NCBI GenBank assembly: GCA_002353295.1
Contig: DEJG01000012.1
Coordinates: 1-8,857, forward strand
Length of the DNA: 8,857 nt
Direction of reading: 5' to 3'
Origin: Prevotella sp. UBA2754
GTDB lineage: Bacteria > Bacteroidota > Bacteroidia > Bacteroidales > Bacteroidaceae
Below the pieces are notes generated by a model that was not told the DNA's origin, did no database searches, and was given only the letters and a program-made list of their open reading frames with translations. Within the stretch, counting starts at the first letter, position 1. The number at the start of each line of letters is the position of its first letter. Positions 1-7,869 of this stretch are shown piece by piece. The position numbers and the translations under genes are program-made.

Positions 1-22
1 TCGAAAAAGATAGCAGGGCTTC

Positions 23-53
23 TTTGTTTTATGGTTGATTTTTTGTACTTTTG
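23..53 (+). promoter_or_regulatory. Bacteroidota-type promoter for the pseudouridine synthase gene
   Basis: The -7 box TACTTTTG (46-53) matches TAnnTTTG exactly, and a -33 TTTG (23-26) lies upstream with a 19-bp spacer, the usual geometry for the primary sigma factor of Bacteroidota. Transcription should start a few bases past the box, about 57-60, only 2-5 bases before the ATG at 62. The site therefore also argues against an ATG at 35, which lies between the two boxes. The match is read directly; its activity is inferred. Confidence 0.7.
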
Positions 54-61
54 CAGTTGTT

Positions 62-739
62 ATGCAAGTAGTTTACGAAGACAATCATATTATTATCGTC
101 TACAAAGAGAGTGGAGAGATAGTCCAAGGTGATAAGACTGGTGATGTTCCATTGTCGGAAACGGTCAAAGCGTATATCAAAGAGAAATATGCCAAGCCAG
201 GTGCAGTATTTCTTGGCGTGGTACATCGTTTAGATCGTCCAGTGAGCGGATTGGTCGTTTTTGCCCGTACTTCTAAGGCGCTGAGTCGGTTGAATGATAT
301 GTTTCGCAATGGTGATGTTCATAAGACCTATTGGGCTGTTGTTCAGCAGCGCCCTGACAGAGATGAGGGAACTTTGGAAAACTGGTTGGTGAGAAATGAG
401 AAACAAAATAAAAGCTATGCCTACCAGCGCGAAGTTCCTCAGTCAAAGAAAGCTATTTTAAGATATAAGCTAATAGGTCAATCAGAGCGTTATTACCTGT
501 TGGAAGTCAATTTGCTGACTGGTCGTCATCATCAAATCCGTTGTCAATTAGCAGCTATGGGCTGTCCTATCAAGGGGGATTTAAAATATGGAGCTAAGCG
601 TAGTAATGCTGATGGCAGTATCTCACTGCTAGCTCATCGTATAGAATTTATTCACCCCGTATCCAAGCAACAGATAGTGGTAGAGTCGCCTACACCTCAA
701 GATAATCTATGGCAAAACATTAAATTTTCTGCCAAATAG
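62..739 (+). CDS. RluA-family RNA pseudouridine synthase
   Basis: A 225-residue enzyme that should isomerise specific uridines to pseudouridine in rRNA or tRNA in the cytoplasm. The catalytic motif H55-R-L-D-R is present with Asp58 as the expected nucleophile, followed by PVSGLVVFA. Further family motifs are TGRHHQIR (153-160) and IKGDLKYG (170-177). No N-terminal S4 RNA-binding domain is present: the protein begins almost at once with the catalytic fold (MQVVYEDNHIIIV), which makes it a short RluA/TruC-like member. The start at 62 is preferred over an in-frame ATG at 35 because the family normally begins just before the 'YEDNHIIIV' strand and because the earlier ATG lies inside the promoter. 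There is no Shine-Dalgarno sequence and the predicted leader is only a few bases. The gene looks AT-richer than the downstream tam genes. The exact target nucleotide cannot be read from sequence, so no gene symbol is given. It ends 55 bp before tamB, which has its own promoter. Confidence 0.93.
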   Translation: MQVVYEDNHIIIVYKESGEIVQGDKTGDVPLSETVKAYIKEKYAKPGAVFLGVVHRLDRPVSGLVVFARTSKALSRLNDMFRNGDVHKTYWAVVQQRPDRDEGTLENWLVRNEKQNKSYAYQREVPQSKKAILRYKLIGQSERYYLLEVNLLTGRHHQIRCQLAAMGCPIKGDLKYGAKRSNADGSISLLAHRIEFIHPVSKQQIVVESPTPQDNLWQNIKFSAK

Positions 740-782
740 TTTCATATTTCCAAATTTTACCTTATTTTTGCATCATACTTTG
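740..782 (+). promoter_or_regulatory. Promoter of the tamB-tamL operon
   Basis: Immediately after the stop codon of the preceding gene, a -33-like TTTC (740-743) is followed after 19 bp by TATTTTTG (763-770), a full match to TAnnTTTG. A second, one-base-short box TACTTTG (776-782) lies downstream. The hexamer TTTGCA occurs in both (767-772 and 779-784). The upstream box has the better spacing and predicts a start near 774-777, giving a leader of about 20 bases before the ATG at 795. The boxes are seen; function is inferred. Confidence 0.6.
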
Positions 783-794
783 CAGAGTTAGGTT

Positions 795-3700
795 ATGAAG
801 AAAGCATTCTGGTGGATATTGGGCATCTTATTGAGTCCTATTCTGCTGTTTCTGATTTTGACGTTGTTGCTTTATTTTCCTCCCGTTCAAAACTGGATGG
901 TAGATAAGGTCGCTGCCGTTGCATCAGACAAGACTGGGATGCAAATCACGGTTGATCATGTTGACCTTTCCTTTCCGCTTGATTTAGGGATAGACGGTTT
1001 TCATGTGTTACAACCTCCCTCGGATACAATTGCCGATGTGAAACGTATGGTGGTCGATGTACAATTATTGCCATTATTGGAGAGTAAGGTCATTATCAAC
1101 CAGTTAGAAATTAATGACGCGCAGTTTAATACATCTCAGTTTGTTGATGCAGCACGTGTAAAGGGGCAATTTAAGCGATTTGCCCTTCACAGCCGTGGAA
1201 TAGATTTGGACCAACAGACAATAGAAGTGAATGGTGCCCGACTGGAAGGTGCAAAAGTGGATATTCTCTTGAACGATAGTGTTCCAGAAGATACTACGAC
1301 TTCAGAGAATAAGTGGAAAATATTGGCTGATAGTCTTACCATCATTCATTCGGATGTCGCATTCCATATGCCTGGTGATTCAATGAGTATCTATGCCCGT
1401 TTCGGGCGCTTGTTGGCAAAGGAAGGAGATGTGAATCTTGAGACTCAGACATACAAGGTGACTTCCATTGAGTGGAATAATGGCACTTTGCAATATGATC
1501 AGAATTTCCTGCCTCGTATTGACGGATTGGATTATAATCATATAGACCTCACTCACATTGATATCGCAGTAGATTCCGTCTATTATCATGATCCAACAGC
1601 TCGGTTGGTGGTTCGTTCATCTCAGTTAAAAGAAAAAAGTGGACTGCAGGTTACAGATCTGACAGGAACGATAGCTATGGAAGAAGGCAAAATTAAATTG
1701 CCCCAATTGCATCTCAAAACACCTGATTCTGATGTGGAAATAGAACTTGATATGCCTCTGTCGCTAATGAGTGCTGTAGATCCAGGGAAAATGCGGATGC
1801 GCCTGAATGCTCAACTCGGCAAACAAGACCTGATGCGATTCTTAGGGGGAATGCCACAATCGTTCCAACAGCGCTTTCCCAATTATCCGATGAGCATAAA
1901 AGGTTCTGCAAATGGTAATCTAGATTATATGGAGTTTGATGGGCTGGACGTTTCCCTGCCCACAGCTTTTCACGCTAAGGCTTCTGGTTTTGTGGCCAAT
2001 CTTTATGACCCCAATCGCCTCCGTGCGAAGGTGACATTTGACGCAAAAGGTGAAGATCTGAATTTCGTGGGAGGCATGCTTCCCAAGGACGTACGAATCC
2101 CTCAAGGCATCGTGGCTAACGGACTCATACGTGCAGATGGTTCTCAGTATTTCGCTGATGTCGTCATGCGTGAGGGCAAAGGAGTGGTAAAGGCAAAAGG
2201 CATTCTAAATACTGCAGTTATGCGTTATAACGCAGATCTCCAGATTCGTGATCTTAATCTGCATCATTTCCTCCCCAAAGACTCTATTTATACCCTTTCT
2301 GCCGATGTTGTTGCGAAGGGACAGGGTACAGACGTTTTCTCACCTCGTACTACACTGCAAGCCGATGCAAAAATACTTCGTCTAGACTATGGTCCATATC
2401 ATTTGAATGATATGACTGCAATGGCAGATATTCATAATGGTCGTGCCCAGGCAAGTATTACTGGTGATAATCCTTTGCTTAGTGGTACCATCGGACTGGA
2501 TGCCTTGATGAGCAAGAAGAAGTTTGACGGCACCATCACTTCCGATGTAGCCCAGTTGGACCTTTATCAGCTTCGATTGGTAAGAAAACCGCTGAAGATA
2601 GGACTTTGCGGTCATCTGGATGTTAGCTCAGATTTGAGTAAGACCCACTATATCAGTGGTTTGATTTCCGATTTGTCGATACAAGATTCCTCGAAGGTGT
2701 ATCGTCCTGAAGACGTGGGTGTTTTGATAAACCTTCGTGCAGACACCACCTATGTACGTATCCAGAGTGGTGATTTTATTGTAAAGGCAGATGCAAGCGG
2801 ACATTACGAAAAGTTACTGCAACAACTTTCCATTCTGGGTGATTCGGCGATGGCGCAAATCGACGAGAAGAAGATTAATCAATCAGCACTTCGCCGTCTA
2901 CTTCCTACGATGAAGCTTCATGTGGAAAGTAAGAAGGAAAATCCAGTAGCTACCCTGTTGAAGACAGGTCAGAATATTGATTTTAAGGATTTGCTGTTTG
3001 ACATGACCACTTCGCCAGAGACAGGAGTCAACGGCAATGGACATATCCACTCCTTGGTATACGATGGAAACCGCTTGGACACCATCAATTTTAGACTCAC
3101 CCAGCGCAAACAGCATCTGAGCTTCGGTGGACAGATACGCAATAATAAACGCAACCCCCAGTTCGTATTCAATGCCCTCTTTGATGGAGTTTTTCAAGAA
3201 CGGGGAGCTACCATGGGTGTGCGCTATTACGATGCCCAAGACAAGTTAGGTGCCCGACTTGGAGCCCAAGCTGAGATGGTGGATAGTGGTATCAATGTCC
3301 GTTTTATGCCAGCTCGTCCAACACTTGGTTATAAGGAGTTTACCCTCAACAAGGATAATTTCCTCTTCTTGGGTGCTAATCGAAAAGTGAAGGCCAAGAT
3401 AGACCTTATTGCTGACGACGGAACAGGTGTGAAGATATATTCCGAAGAGAGCGACCCAGACGCTCTGCAAGATATTACCGTCAGTCTGAATCGGTTTAAT
3501 CTCGACGAGGTAACCTCTGTATTGCCTTATGTTCCTCGCATGTCAGGACTGCTGAATGGCGATTATCATGTGGTGCAGCATCCAGATGGCAAGTTCTCTG
3601 TAGTGAGTGATATGGCAGTGCAGAATATGACCTACGAGCACAGTCCTATTGGTAATGTCAGCACTGAGTTGGTCTATCTGCAGAAAGAAAATGATGCCCA

Positions 3701-5423
3701 TGTCGTAGAAGCTCGTTTGTTGCGTGACGACAACGAAATAGGATTGCTGAACGGAACCTATTATAATACAGGTGACGGTGCTTTGGACGCTGTGTTACAC
3801 CTCACACGTTTCCCCTTGGAATTAGTCAATGGTTTCGTGCCTGACAAAATTGTGGGTTTAGAGGGCTTCGGTGAAGGCGATGTAACCATTAAAGGACCGT
3901 TGAAGACCCCTCAAGTGGAAGGTGAAATATATCTCGATTCTTCCTATCTGGTGAGCGTGCCTTACGGTATGCGTCTGCGTATAGATAACGATCCCGTTCG
4001 TATTGTAGGTTCTAACCTGTTGCTGGAGAATTTCTCTCTCTATTCCTATAACGACAACCCTCTGACCCTGATGGGAAGTGTCAATTTCGGTAATCTCGAT
4101 CGCATCCTGGTTGACCTCCGTATGCGTGCTCGTGATTACCAGATAATCAGTGAGAAGGAAAATCCCAACAGTATAGCTTATGGCAAAGCCTTCGTCAACT
4201 TCTTTGGTCGCATGCAGGGCCCGTTGGACAATCTCAATATGCGAGGACGCCTCAATGTATTAGGTTCAACAGATATCAGTTATATTCTGCGTGATACCCC
4301 GCTTTCTAACGACAATCGCCTTAATGAATTGGTGAAGTTTACTGATTTTAACGATACCGTTCAAGCTGTAGTCCAGCGTCCGCCACTGACAGGCCTTAAT
4401 ATGGACCTCACTGTGGAAGTGTCGAAAGGTGCTCATATTATGGCTTACCTCAATGCCGACCATTCCAACTATATCGACCTGATGGGTGGTGGAACATTGC
4501 GCATGCGTTATACCCCTGCTGACGCTCTCCAGCTGACAGGGCGTTACACGCTGAGCAATGGCGAGATGAAGTATTCTCTGCCTGTTATTCCATTGAAGAC
4601 CTTTACCATCCAGGATGGTAGTTATATCGAGTTTACGGGTGACATGATGAATCCTACGTTGAATATTACGGCTACTGAGCGCAACAAGGCTACCGTATCC
4701 AATAATAACGGGGTAGGGCGCAGTGTGGAGTTCGACTGTGGCGTTGTTATTACCAAGACGCTCAAGAGTATGGGTATGGAGTTTACTCTTGATGCCCCCG
4801 AAGATCTGCAGTTGCATAACGAATTGATGGCGATGGGTAAGGAGCAGCGTGGAAAACTTGCCGTCACGATGCTCACAACAGGAATGTATCTGGCAGATGG
4901 CAATACAAGTGCATTCTCAATGAACTCTGCACTCAGTTCATTCTTAAATTCAGAGATCAGCCAAATTACGGGTAACGCTTTGCGTACTCTCGACCTGTCG
5001 TTTGGTATGGACCAGTCGTTTGATGCTACAGGAGCTTCGCATACAGACTATTCGTTCAAGTTTGCCAAGCGGTTTATGGATAATCGTCTGAAGATTGTCG
5101 TAGGTGGTAAGGTGTCGAGTGGTGCTGAGTTGCAACAGCGCAACAATTCCTTCTTCGATAATGTTTCAATGGAATATCGCCTGGATCAGTCTGCCAATAA
5201 GTTTATCACACTCTATTTCCAAAACAATTCTTACGATTGGCTCGAAGGTTATACTCAGAAATATGGTGCAGGTTTCGTTTGGCGACGCACAGTTTCCAGT
5301 TTCAGTGATTTGATAAACTTCCGTAGTGGTAAGACTAAAATGCCCTTACGCAACCCAAACAATCAGAAGGCTCCGATGATTCCGAGAGACTCCCTAAAGA
5401 CAAAAGAAAATGAAACGAAATAA
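795..5423 (+). CDS. tamB: TamB-like translocation and assembly module protein, inner-membrane anchored
   Basis: A 1542-residue AsmA/TamB-type protein. Residues 1-4 are MKKA, then one long hydrophobic segment (about 5-29) forms an uncleaved anchor in the inner membrane; the rest should lie in the periplasm. The early region (about 30-115, with ADVKRMVVDVQLLPLL and INQLEINDAQF) is typical of AsmA-like N-termini. The middle is a very long run of alternating beta-strand sequence without cysteine-rich or catalytic motifs, as expected for the hydrophobic-grooved beta-taco of the family. The motif GDVTIKGPLKTPQVEGEI (1028-1045) introduces the conserved C-terminal DUF490/TamB region, which runs to about 1500 and ends with YGAGFVWRR (1490-1498). 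TamB partners an outer-membrane TamA/TamL barrel; in Proteobacteria it is linked to outer-membrane protein assembly and, with its relatives YhdP and YdbH, to phospholipid transport. A basic, proline-containing tail of about 33 residues (1509-1542) follows the last conserved strand. The stop overlaps the start of tamL by 14 bp. The ATG at 795 is fixed by the Lys-Lys plus hydrophobic anchor; only a weak TTAGG precedes it. Confidence 0.93.
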   Translation: MKKAFWWILGILLSPILLFLILTLLLYFPPVQNWMVDKVAAVASDKTGMQITVDHVDLSFPLDLGIDGFHVLQPPSDTIADVKRMVVDVQLLPLLESKVIINQLEINDAQFNTSQFVDAARVKGQFKRFALHSRGIDLDQQTIEVNGARLEGAKVDILLNDSVPEDTTTSENKWKILADSLTIIHSDVAFHMPGDSMSIYARFGRLLAKEGDVNLETQTYKVTSIEWNNGTLQYDQNFLPRIDGLDYNHIDLTHIDIAVDSVYYHDPTARLVVRSSQLKEKSGLQVTDLTGTIAMEEGKIKLPQLHLKTPDSDVEIELDMPLSLMSAVDPGKMRMRLNAQLGKQDLMRFLGGMPQSFQQRFPNYPMSIKGSANGNLDYMEFDGLDVSLPTAFHAKASGFVANLYDPNRLRAKVTFDAKGEDLNFVGGMLPKDVRIPQGIVANGLIRADGSQYFADVVMREGKGVVKAKGILNTAVMRYNADLQIRDLNLHHFLPKDSIYTLSADVVAKGQGTDVFSPRTTLQADAKILRLDYGPYHLNDMTAMADIHNGRAQASITGDNPLLSGTIGLDALMSKKKFDGTITSDVAQLDLYQLRLVRKPLKIGLCGHLDVSSDLSKTHYISGLISDLSIQDSSKVYRPEDVGVLINLRADTTYVRIQSGDFIVKADASGHYEKLLQQLSILGDSAMAQIDEKKINQSALRRLLPTMKLHVESKKENPVATLLKTGQNIDFKDLLFDMTTSPETGVNGNGHIHSLVYDGNRLDTINFRLTQRKQHLSFGGQIRNNKRNPQFVFNALFDGVFQERGATMGVRYYDAQDKLGARLGAQAEMVDSGINVRFMPARPTLGYKEFTLNKDNFLFLGANRKVKAKIDLIADDGTGVKIYSEESDPDALQDITVSLNRFNLDEVTSVLPYVPRMSGLLNGDYHVVQHPDGKFSVVSDMAVQNMTYEHSPIGNVSTELVYLQKENDAHVVEARLLRDDNEIGLLNGTYYNTGDGALDAVLHLTRFPLELVNGFVPDKIVGLEGFGEGDVTIKGPLKTPQVEGEIYLDSSYLVSVPYGMRLRIDNDPVRIVGSNLLLENFSLYSYNDNPLTLMGSVNFGNLDRILVDLRMRARDYQIISEKENPNSIAYGKAFVNFFGRMQGPLDNLNMRGRLNVLGSTDISYILRDTPLSNDNRLNELVKFTDFNDTVQAVVQRPPLTGLNMDLTVEVSKGAHIMAYLNADHSNYIDLMGGGTLRMRYTPADALQLTGRYTLSNGEMKYSLPVIPLKTFTIQDGSYIEFTGDMMNPTLNITATERNKATVSNNNGVGRSVEFDCGVVITKTLKSMGMEFTLDAPEDLQLHNELMAMGKEQRGKLAVTMLTTGMYLADGNTSAFSMNSALSSFLNSEISQITGNALRTLDLSFGMDQSFDATGASHTDYSFKFAKRFMDNRLKIVVGGKVSSGAELQQRNNSFFDNVSMEYRLDQSANKFITLYFQNNSYDWLEGYTQKYGAGFVWRRTVSSFSDLINFRSGKTKMPLRNPNNQKAPMIPRDSLKTKENETK

Positions 5424-7767
5424 GTTCCTCCTGTCCTGTCTGAGTGTCTTGTTGCTGACGTCTTGCAACATGACCAAGAATATCCCTGACGACGATCAGC
5501 TCTTCACGGGACTCACCAAGATTACCTACGATGATTACGATAAGAACGACCATTTTGTTACTACCAAAGAGGAGGTAGATGCTGCCCTGGCCACAGCTCC
5601 TAATGGTGCAATCTTCGGCAGCAGCTACTATCGTGTGCCATTCTCTTTTGGAGTGTCTGTATGGAATACCTACGCCCATAAAGACAGCAAGTTTGCCAAA
5701 TGGATGACGAAGTCTTTTGGCAAGCAACCTGTTCTGATGTCGTGGGTCAATCCCCAACTACGTTCCTCAGTGGCTGAGAGTGTGTTGCGCAATAATGGGT
5801 ATTTTCATGGCAAGGTAGATCACGAGACCATCACCCAGAAGAATCCTAAGACAGCCAAGATAGGCTATCATGTGCATCTGGGTCACCTCTTTACACTCGA
5901 CAGTATAGAGTATTTAGGATTCCCGCTTGCGGCCGATACGTTGATACGTGCTGCGGCCTCCGAAACACTGCTCCACAAGGGCGATCCTTTTGTGGTGGCC
6001 AATCTTGATGCCGAGCGCAGTCGTATCAGTTCCCTTTTGCGTAACAACGGTTTCTTTTACTATCAACCCAATTACGCCTCCTATCTGGCTGATACCTTTG
6101 CAGTCGATGGCAAGGCACAGTTGCGCTTCCAGCTGGCTCAGGGTGTTCCCGAGGCAGCCCGTCATCCCTGGTATATTGGTCGTATCAATATCAATATGCG
6201 CAAGTCGTTTCAGGAACAGTATACCGATTCTGTCAAGCGGCGTTATTTCACCGTTCGTTTTTCTGGCAAGAAACCGCCTCTCCGTACCCGTGTGTTGATG
6301 GCCGATATGAAGTTGCGTCCACGCCAGTTGTATAGTTACGATAATTATCTGCAGTCGATTACCAAACTGAATGCGATGGGTTTGTTCTCGTCTACCGATT
6401 TCGTGTTTACTCCACGTGACACCACAGCCATGTGCGACACCCTTGACCTGACCCTCAATTGCGTGTTTGAAAAGCCCTGGGATACCTATATAGAAACCAA
6501 TTTCAATGCGCGCACTATCGGACGCATCGGACCAGAATTAAAGCTCGGTGTCACTCGTCGCAATGCCTTTCGAGGTGGTGAGAAGATAGATATCAATCTG
6601 CACGGCTCTTACGAGTGGTCAACACGTGGTGGTTCATCGATGAACAATTACGAATATGGTGCTGACGCCTCTATCGAGTTTCCTCGTATCATTGCTCCCT
6701 TTTTTGGTGGCAACCGTGTGCGTCGCAACAAAGATGGACGTATCATCCGTCGTCGCCGTTTTTATTCCACACCGCTTACTATAGCCAAAATATCCACTAA
6801 CATCATCTATCGCCCCGACTATTATAAGATGCATGTAGTGAGTGGTGAGTGGACCTACCGTTGGCAGACCTCAGCCCAGAGTCGCCACGAATTTTCTCCT
6901 CTGACGGTGAAATACCAGTTTATGAACAGCCATACACAAGCCTACGATTCGCTAGTACAAGCTAACCCTTATCTGGCTGCCACGATGCAAAATTACTTTG
7001 TGCCCGAGATGCGCTACACCTATATCTATCAGAGTCCGGCAGATAAGTTGCACCCCATACGCTGGGAGACCACTATTGCCGAGTCGGGTAATCTGGTGTC
7101 GCTGGCCTATATGATTGGTGGCAGGAGTTGGAATGAAAAAGATAAGAAACTCTTCAAAAATCCCTATTCCCAGTTCATCAAAATAGAAACCGACTTTACC
7201 AAGACGTGGACGCTCAGCAGTGCCTCGCAGTTAGTGGGTCATGTCAATGCTGGCTATATCTGGCTCTATGGTAATTCTAATGCGCTCCCCAATTCCGAAA
7301 TGTTCTATGTGGGAGGTGCCAACAGTGTGCGTGCCTTCCCCGTTCGTGGTGTCGGTCCGGGTAGCGTTGAGTCTTTTGGTGCCAAAGCTTTCGATTATCT
7401 CCTGCGCAATGGTAGTGTGAAGTTTGTGGCTAATCTCGAATATCGTCGCCAGCTCTTTGGCAAGCTCTATGGAGCCCTTTTCCTCGATGCAGGTAACGTG
7501 TGGACTCCGCCAAACGATAAATACGGTGAGGGCAATCTCGCCCAAGAAATGTCGGAGAAAGGGCGTTTCCGTCTGAAGAATTTCTTCCGCGAACTGGCAG
7601 TTGGAACGGGTATTGGTATCCGTTATGACCTAGATTTTCTCGTGCTCCGTCTCGATTGGGGTATCGGTCTGCATGTGCCTTATACCACCAAGAAGAGTGG
7701 ATTCTTCAATGCCGAGAGTTTTAAGAATAATCAAACCCTCCATTTTGCTATTGGATATCCATTCTAA
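5410..7767 (+). CDS. tamL: TamL: lipoprotein-type TamA/BamA-family outer-membrane barrel protein
   Basis: A 785-residue Omp85-superfamily protein. It starts with a lipoprotein signal peptide (MKRNKFLLSC then LSVLLL) and a lipobox L16-T-S-C19, so Cys19 should be lipidated; Cys10 is too close to the N-terminus to be the site. The residues after Cys19 (NMTKN) lack the acidic run of the Bacteroidota surface-export signal, so the lipid anchor probably faces the periplasm. Residues about 40-350 should be POTRA domains; the 16-stranded C-terminal barrel begins near W357 (DTYIETNFNA) and ends in the terminal phenylalanine of IGYPF. The family loop-6 motif appears as GGANSVRAF (635-643), with VRAF in place of the more usual VRGF/Y. 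A strongly basic stretch (RRNKDGRIIRRRR) is probably a barrel loop. The gene starts inside the end of tamB, with A-rich sequence and no clear Shine-Dalgarno, which suggests translational coupling. It ends with TAA directly followed by in-frame TGA. A divergent BamA cannot be strictly excluded, but the lipobox and tamB linkage favour TamL. Confidence 0.9.
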   Translation: MKRNKFLLSCLSVLLLTSCNMTKNIPDDDQLFTGLTKITYDDYDKNDHFVTTKEEVDAALATAPNGAIFGSSYYRVPFSFGVSVWNTYAHKDSKFAKWMTKSFGKQPVLMSWVNPQLRSSVAESVLRNNGYFHGKVDHETITQKNPKTAKIGYHVHLGHLFTLDSIEYLGFPLAADTLIRAAASETLLHKGDPFVVANLDAERSRISSLLRNNGFFYYQPNYASYLADTFAVDGKAQLRFQLAQGVPEAARHPWYIGRININMRKSFQEQYTDSVKRRYFTVRFSGKKPPLRTRVLMADMKLRPRQLYSYDNYLQSITKLNAMGLFSSTDFVFTPRDTTAMCDTLDLTLNCVFEKPWDTYIETNFNARTIGRIGPELKLGVTRRNAFRGGEKIDINLHGSYEWSTRGGSSMNNYEYGADASIEFPRIIAPFFGGNRVRRNKDGRIIRRRRFYSTPLTIAKISTNIIYRPDYYKMHVVSGEWTYRWQTSAQSRHEFSPLTVKYQFMNSHTQAYDSLVQANPYLAATMQNYFVPEMRYTYIYQSPADKLHPIRWETTIAESGNLVSLAYMIGGRSWNEKDKKLFKNPYSQFIKIETDFTKTWTLSSASQLVGHVNAGYIWLYGNSNALPNSEMFYVGGANSVRAFPVRGVGPGSVESFGAKAFDYLLRNGSVKFVANLEYRRQLFGKLYGALFLDAGNVWTPPNDKYGEGNLAQEMSEKGRFRLKNFFRELAVGTGIGIRYDLDFLVLRLDWGIGLHVPYTTKKSGFFNAESFKNNQTLHFAIGYPF

Positions 7768-7799
7768 TGACGGTAACATCGAAAAAAAACAGGAAAATG

Positions 7800-7831
7800 T
7801 TTGGATATTTGTTTGATTTTCACTAACTTTG
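7800..7831 (+). promoter_or_regulatory. Promoter of the infC-rpmI operon
   Basis: The -33 TTTG (7800-7803) and the -7 box TAACTTTG (7824-7831) are both exact matches to the Bacteroidota consensus, with a 20-bp spacer; the -7 box continues as CACCC. A start near 7836-7839 gives a leader of about 31-34 bases before the infC ATG. The leader contains a direct repeat AGTCGA (7853-7858 and 7865-7870) but no Shine-Dalgarno. No terminator hairpin is visible between tamL and this promoter, so read-through from tamL is also possible. Confidence 0.8.
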
Positions 7832-7869
7832 CACCCAATTTGAGAAATTAGAAGTCGAAAAGATAGTCG

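Noticed and set aside
1..13. TCGAAAAAGATAG at the window start resembles TCGAAAAGATAG at 7855-7866.
   Set aside because: The two differ in A-run length, sit in different positions relative to their promoters, and a match this short in A-rich DNA can be chance.
35..61. Nine-residue upstream extension of the pseudouridine synthase from an ATG at 35.
   Set aside because: It lies between the -33 and -7 boxes, so a transcript from this promoter would not contain it, and the extension does not resemble the family N-terminus.
4266..4817. Open minus-strand frame of 183 codons inside tamB.
   Set aside because: It lies opposite the conserved TamB domain, shows no recognisable motif and has no promoter; it is a shadow of tamB.
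7768..7799. Possible terminator after tamL, near a run of eight A.
   Set aside because: No stem of useful length precedes it, and on the + strand the run is A rather than T.
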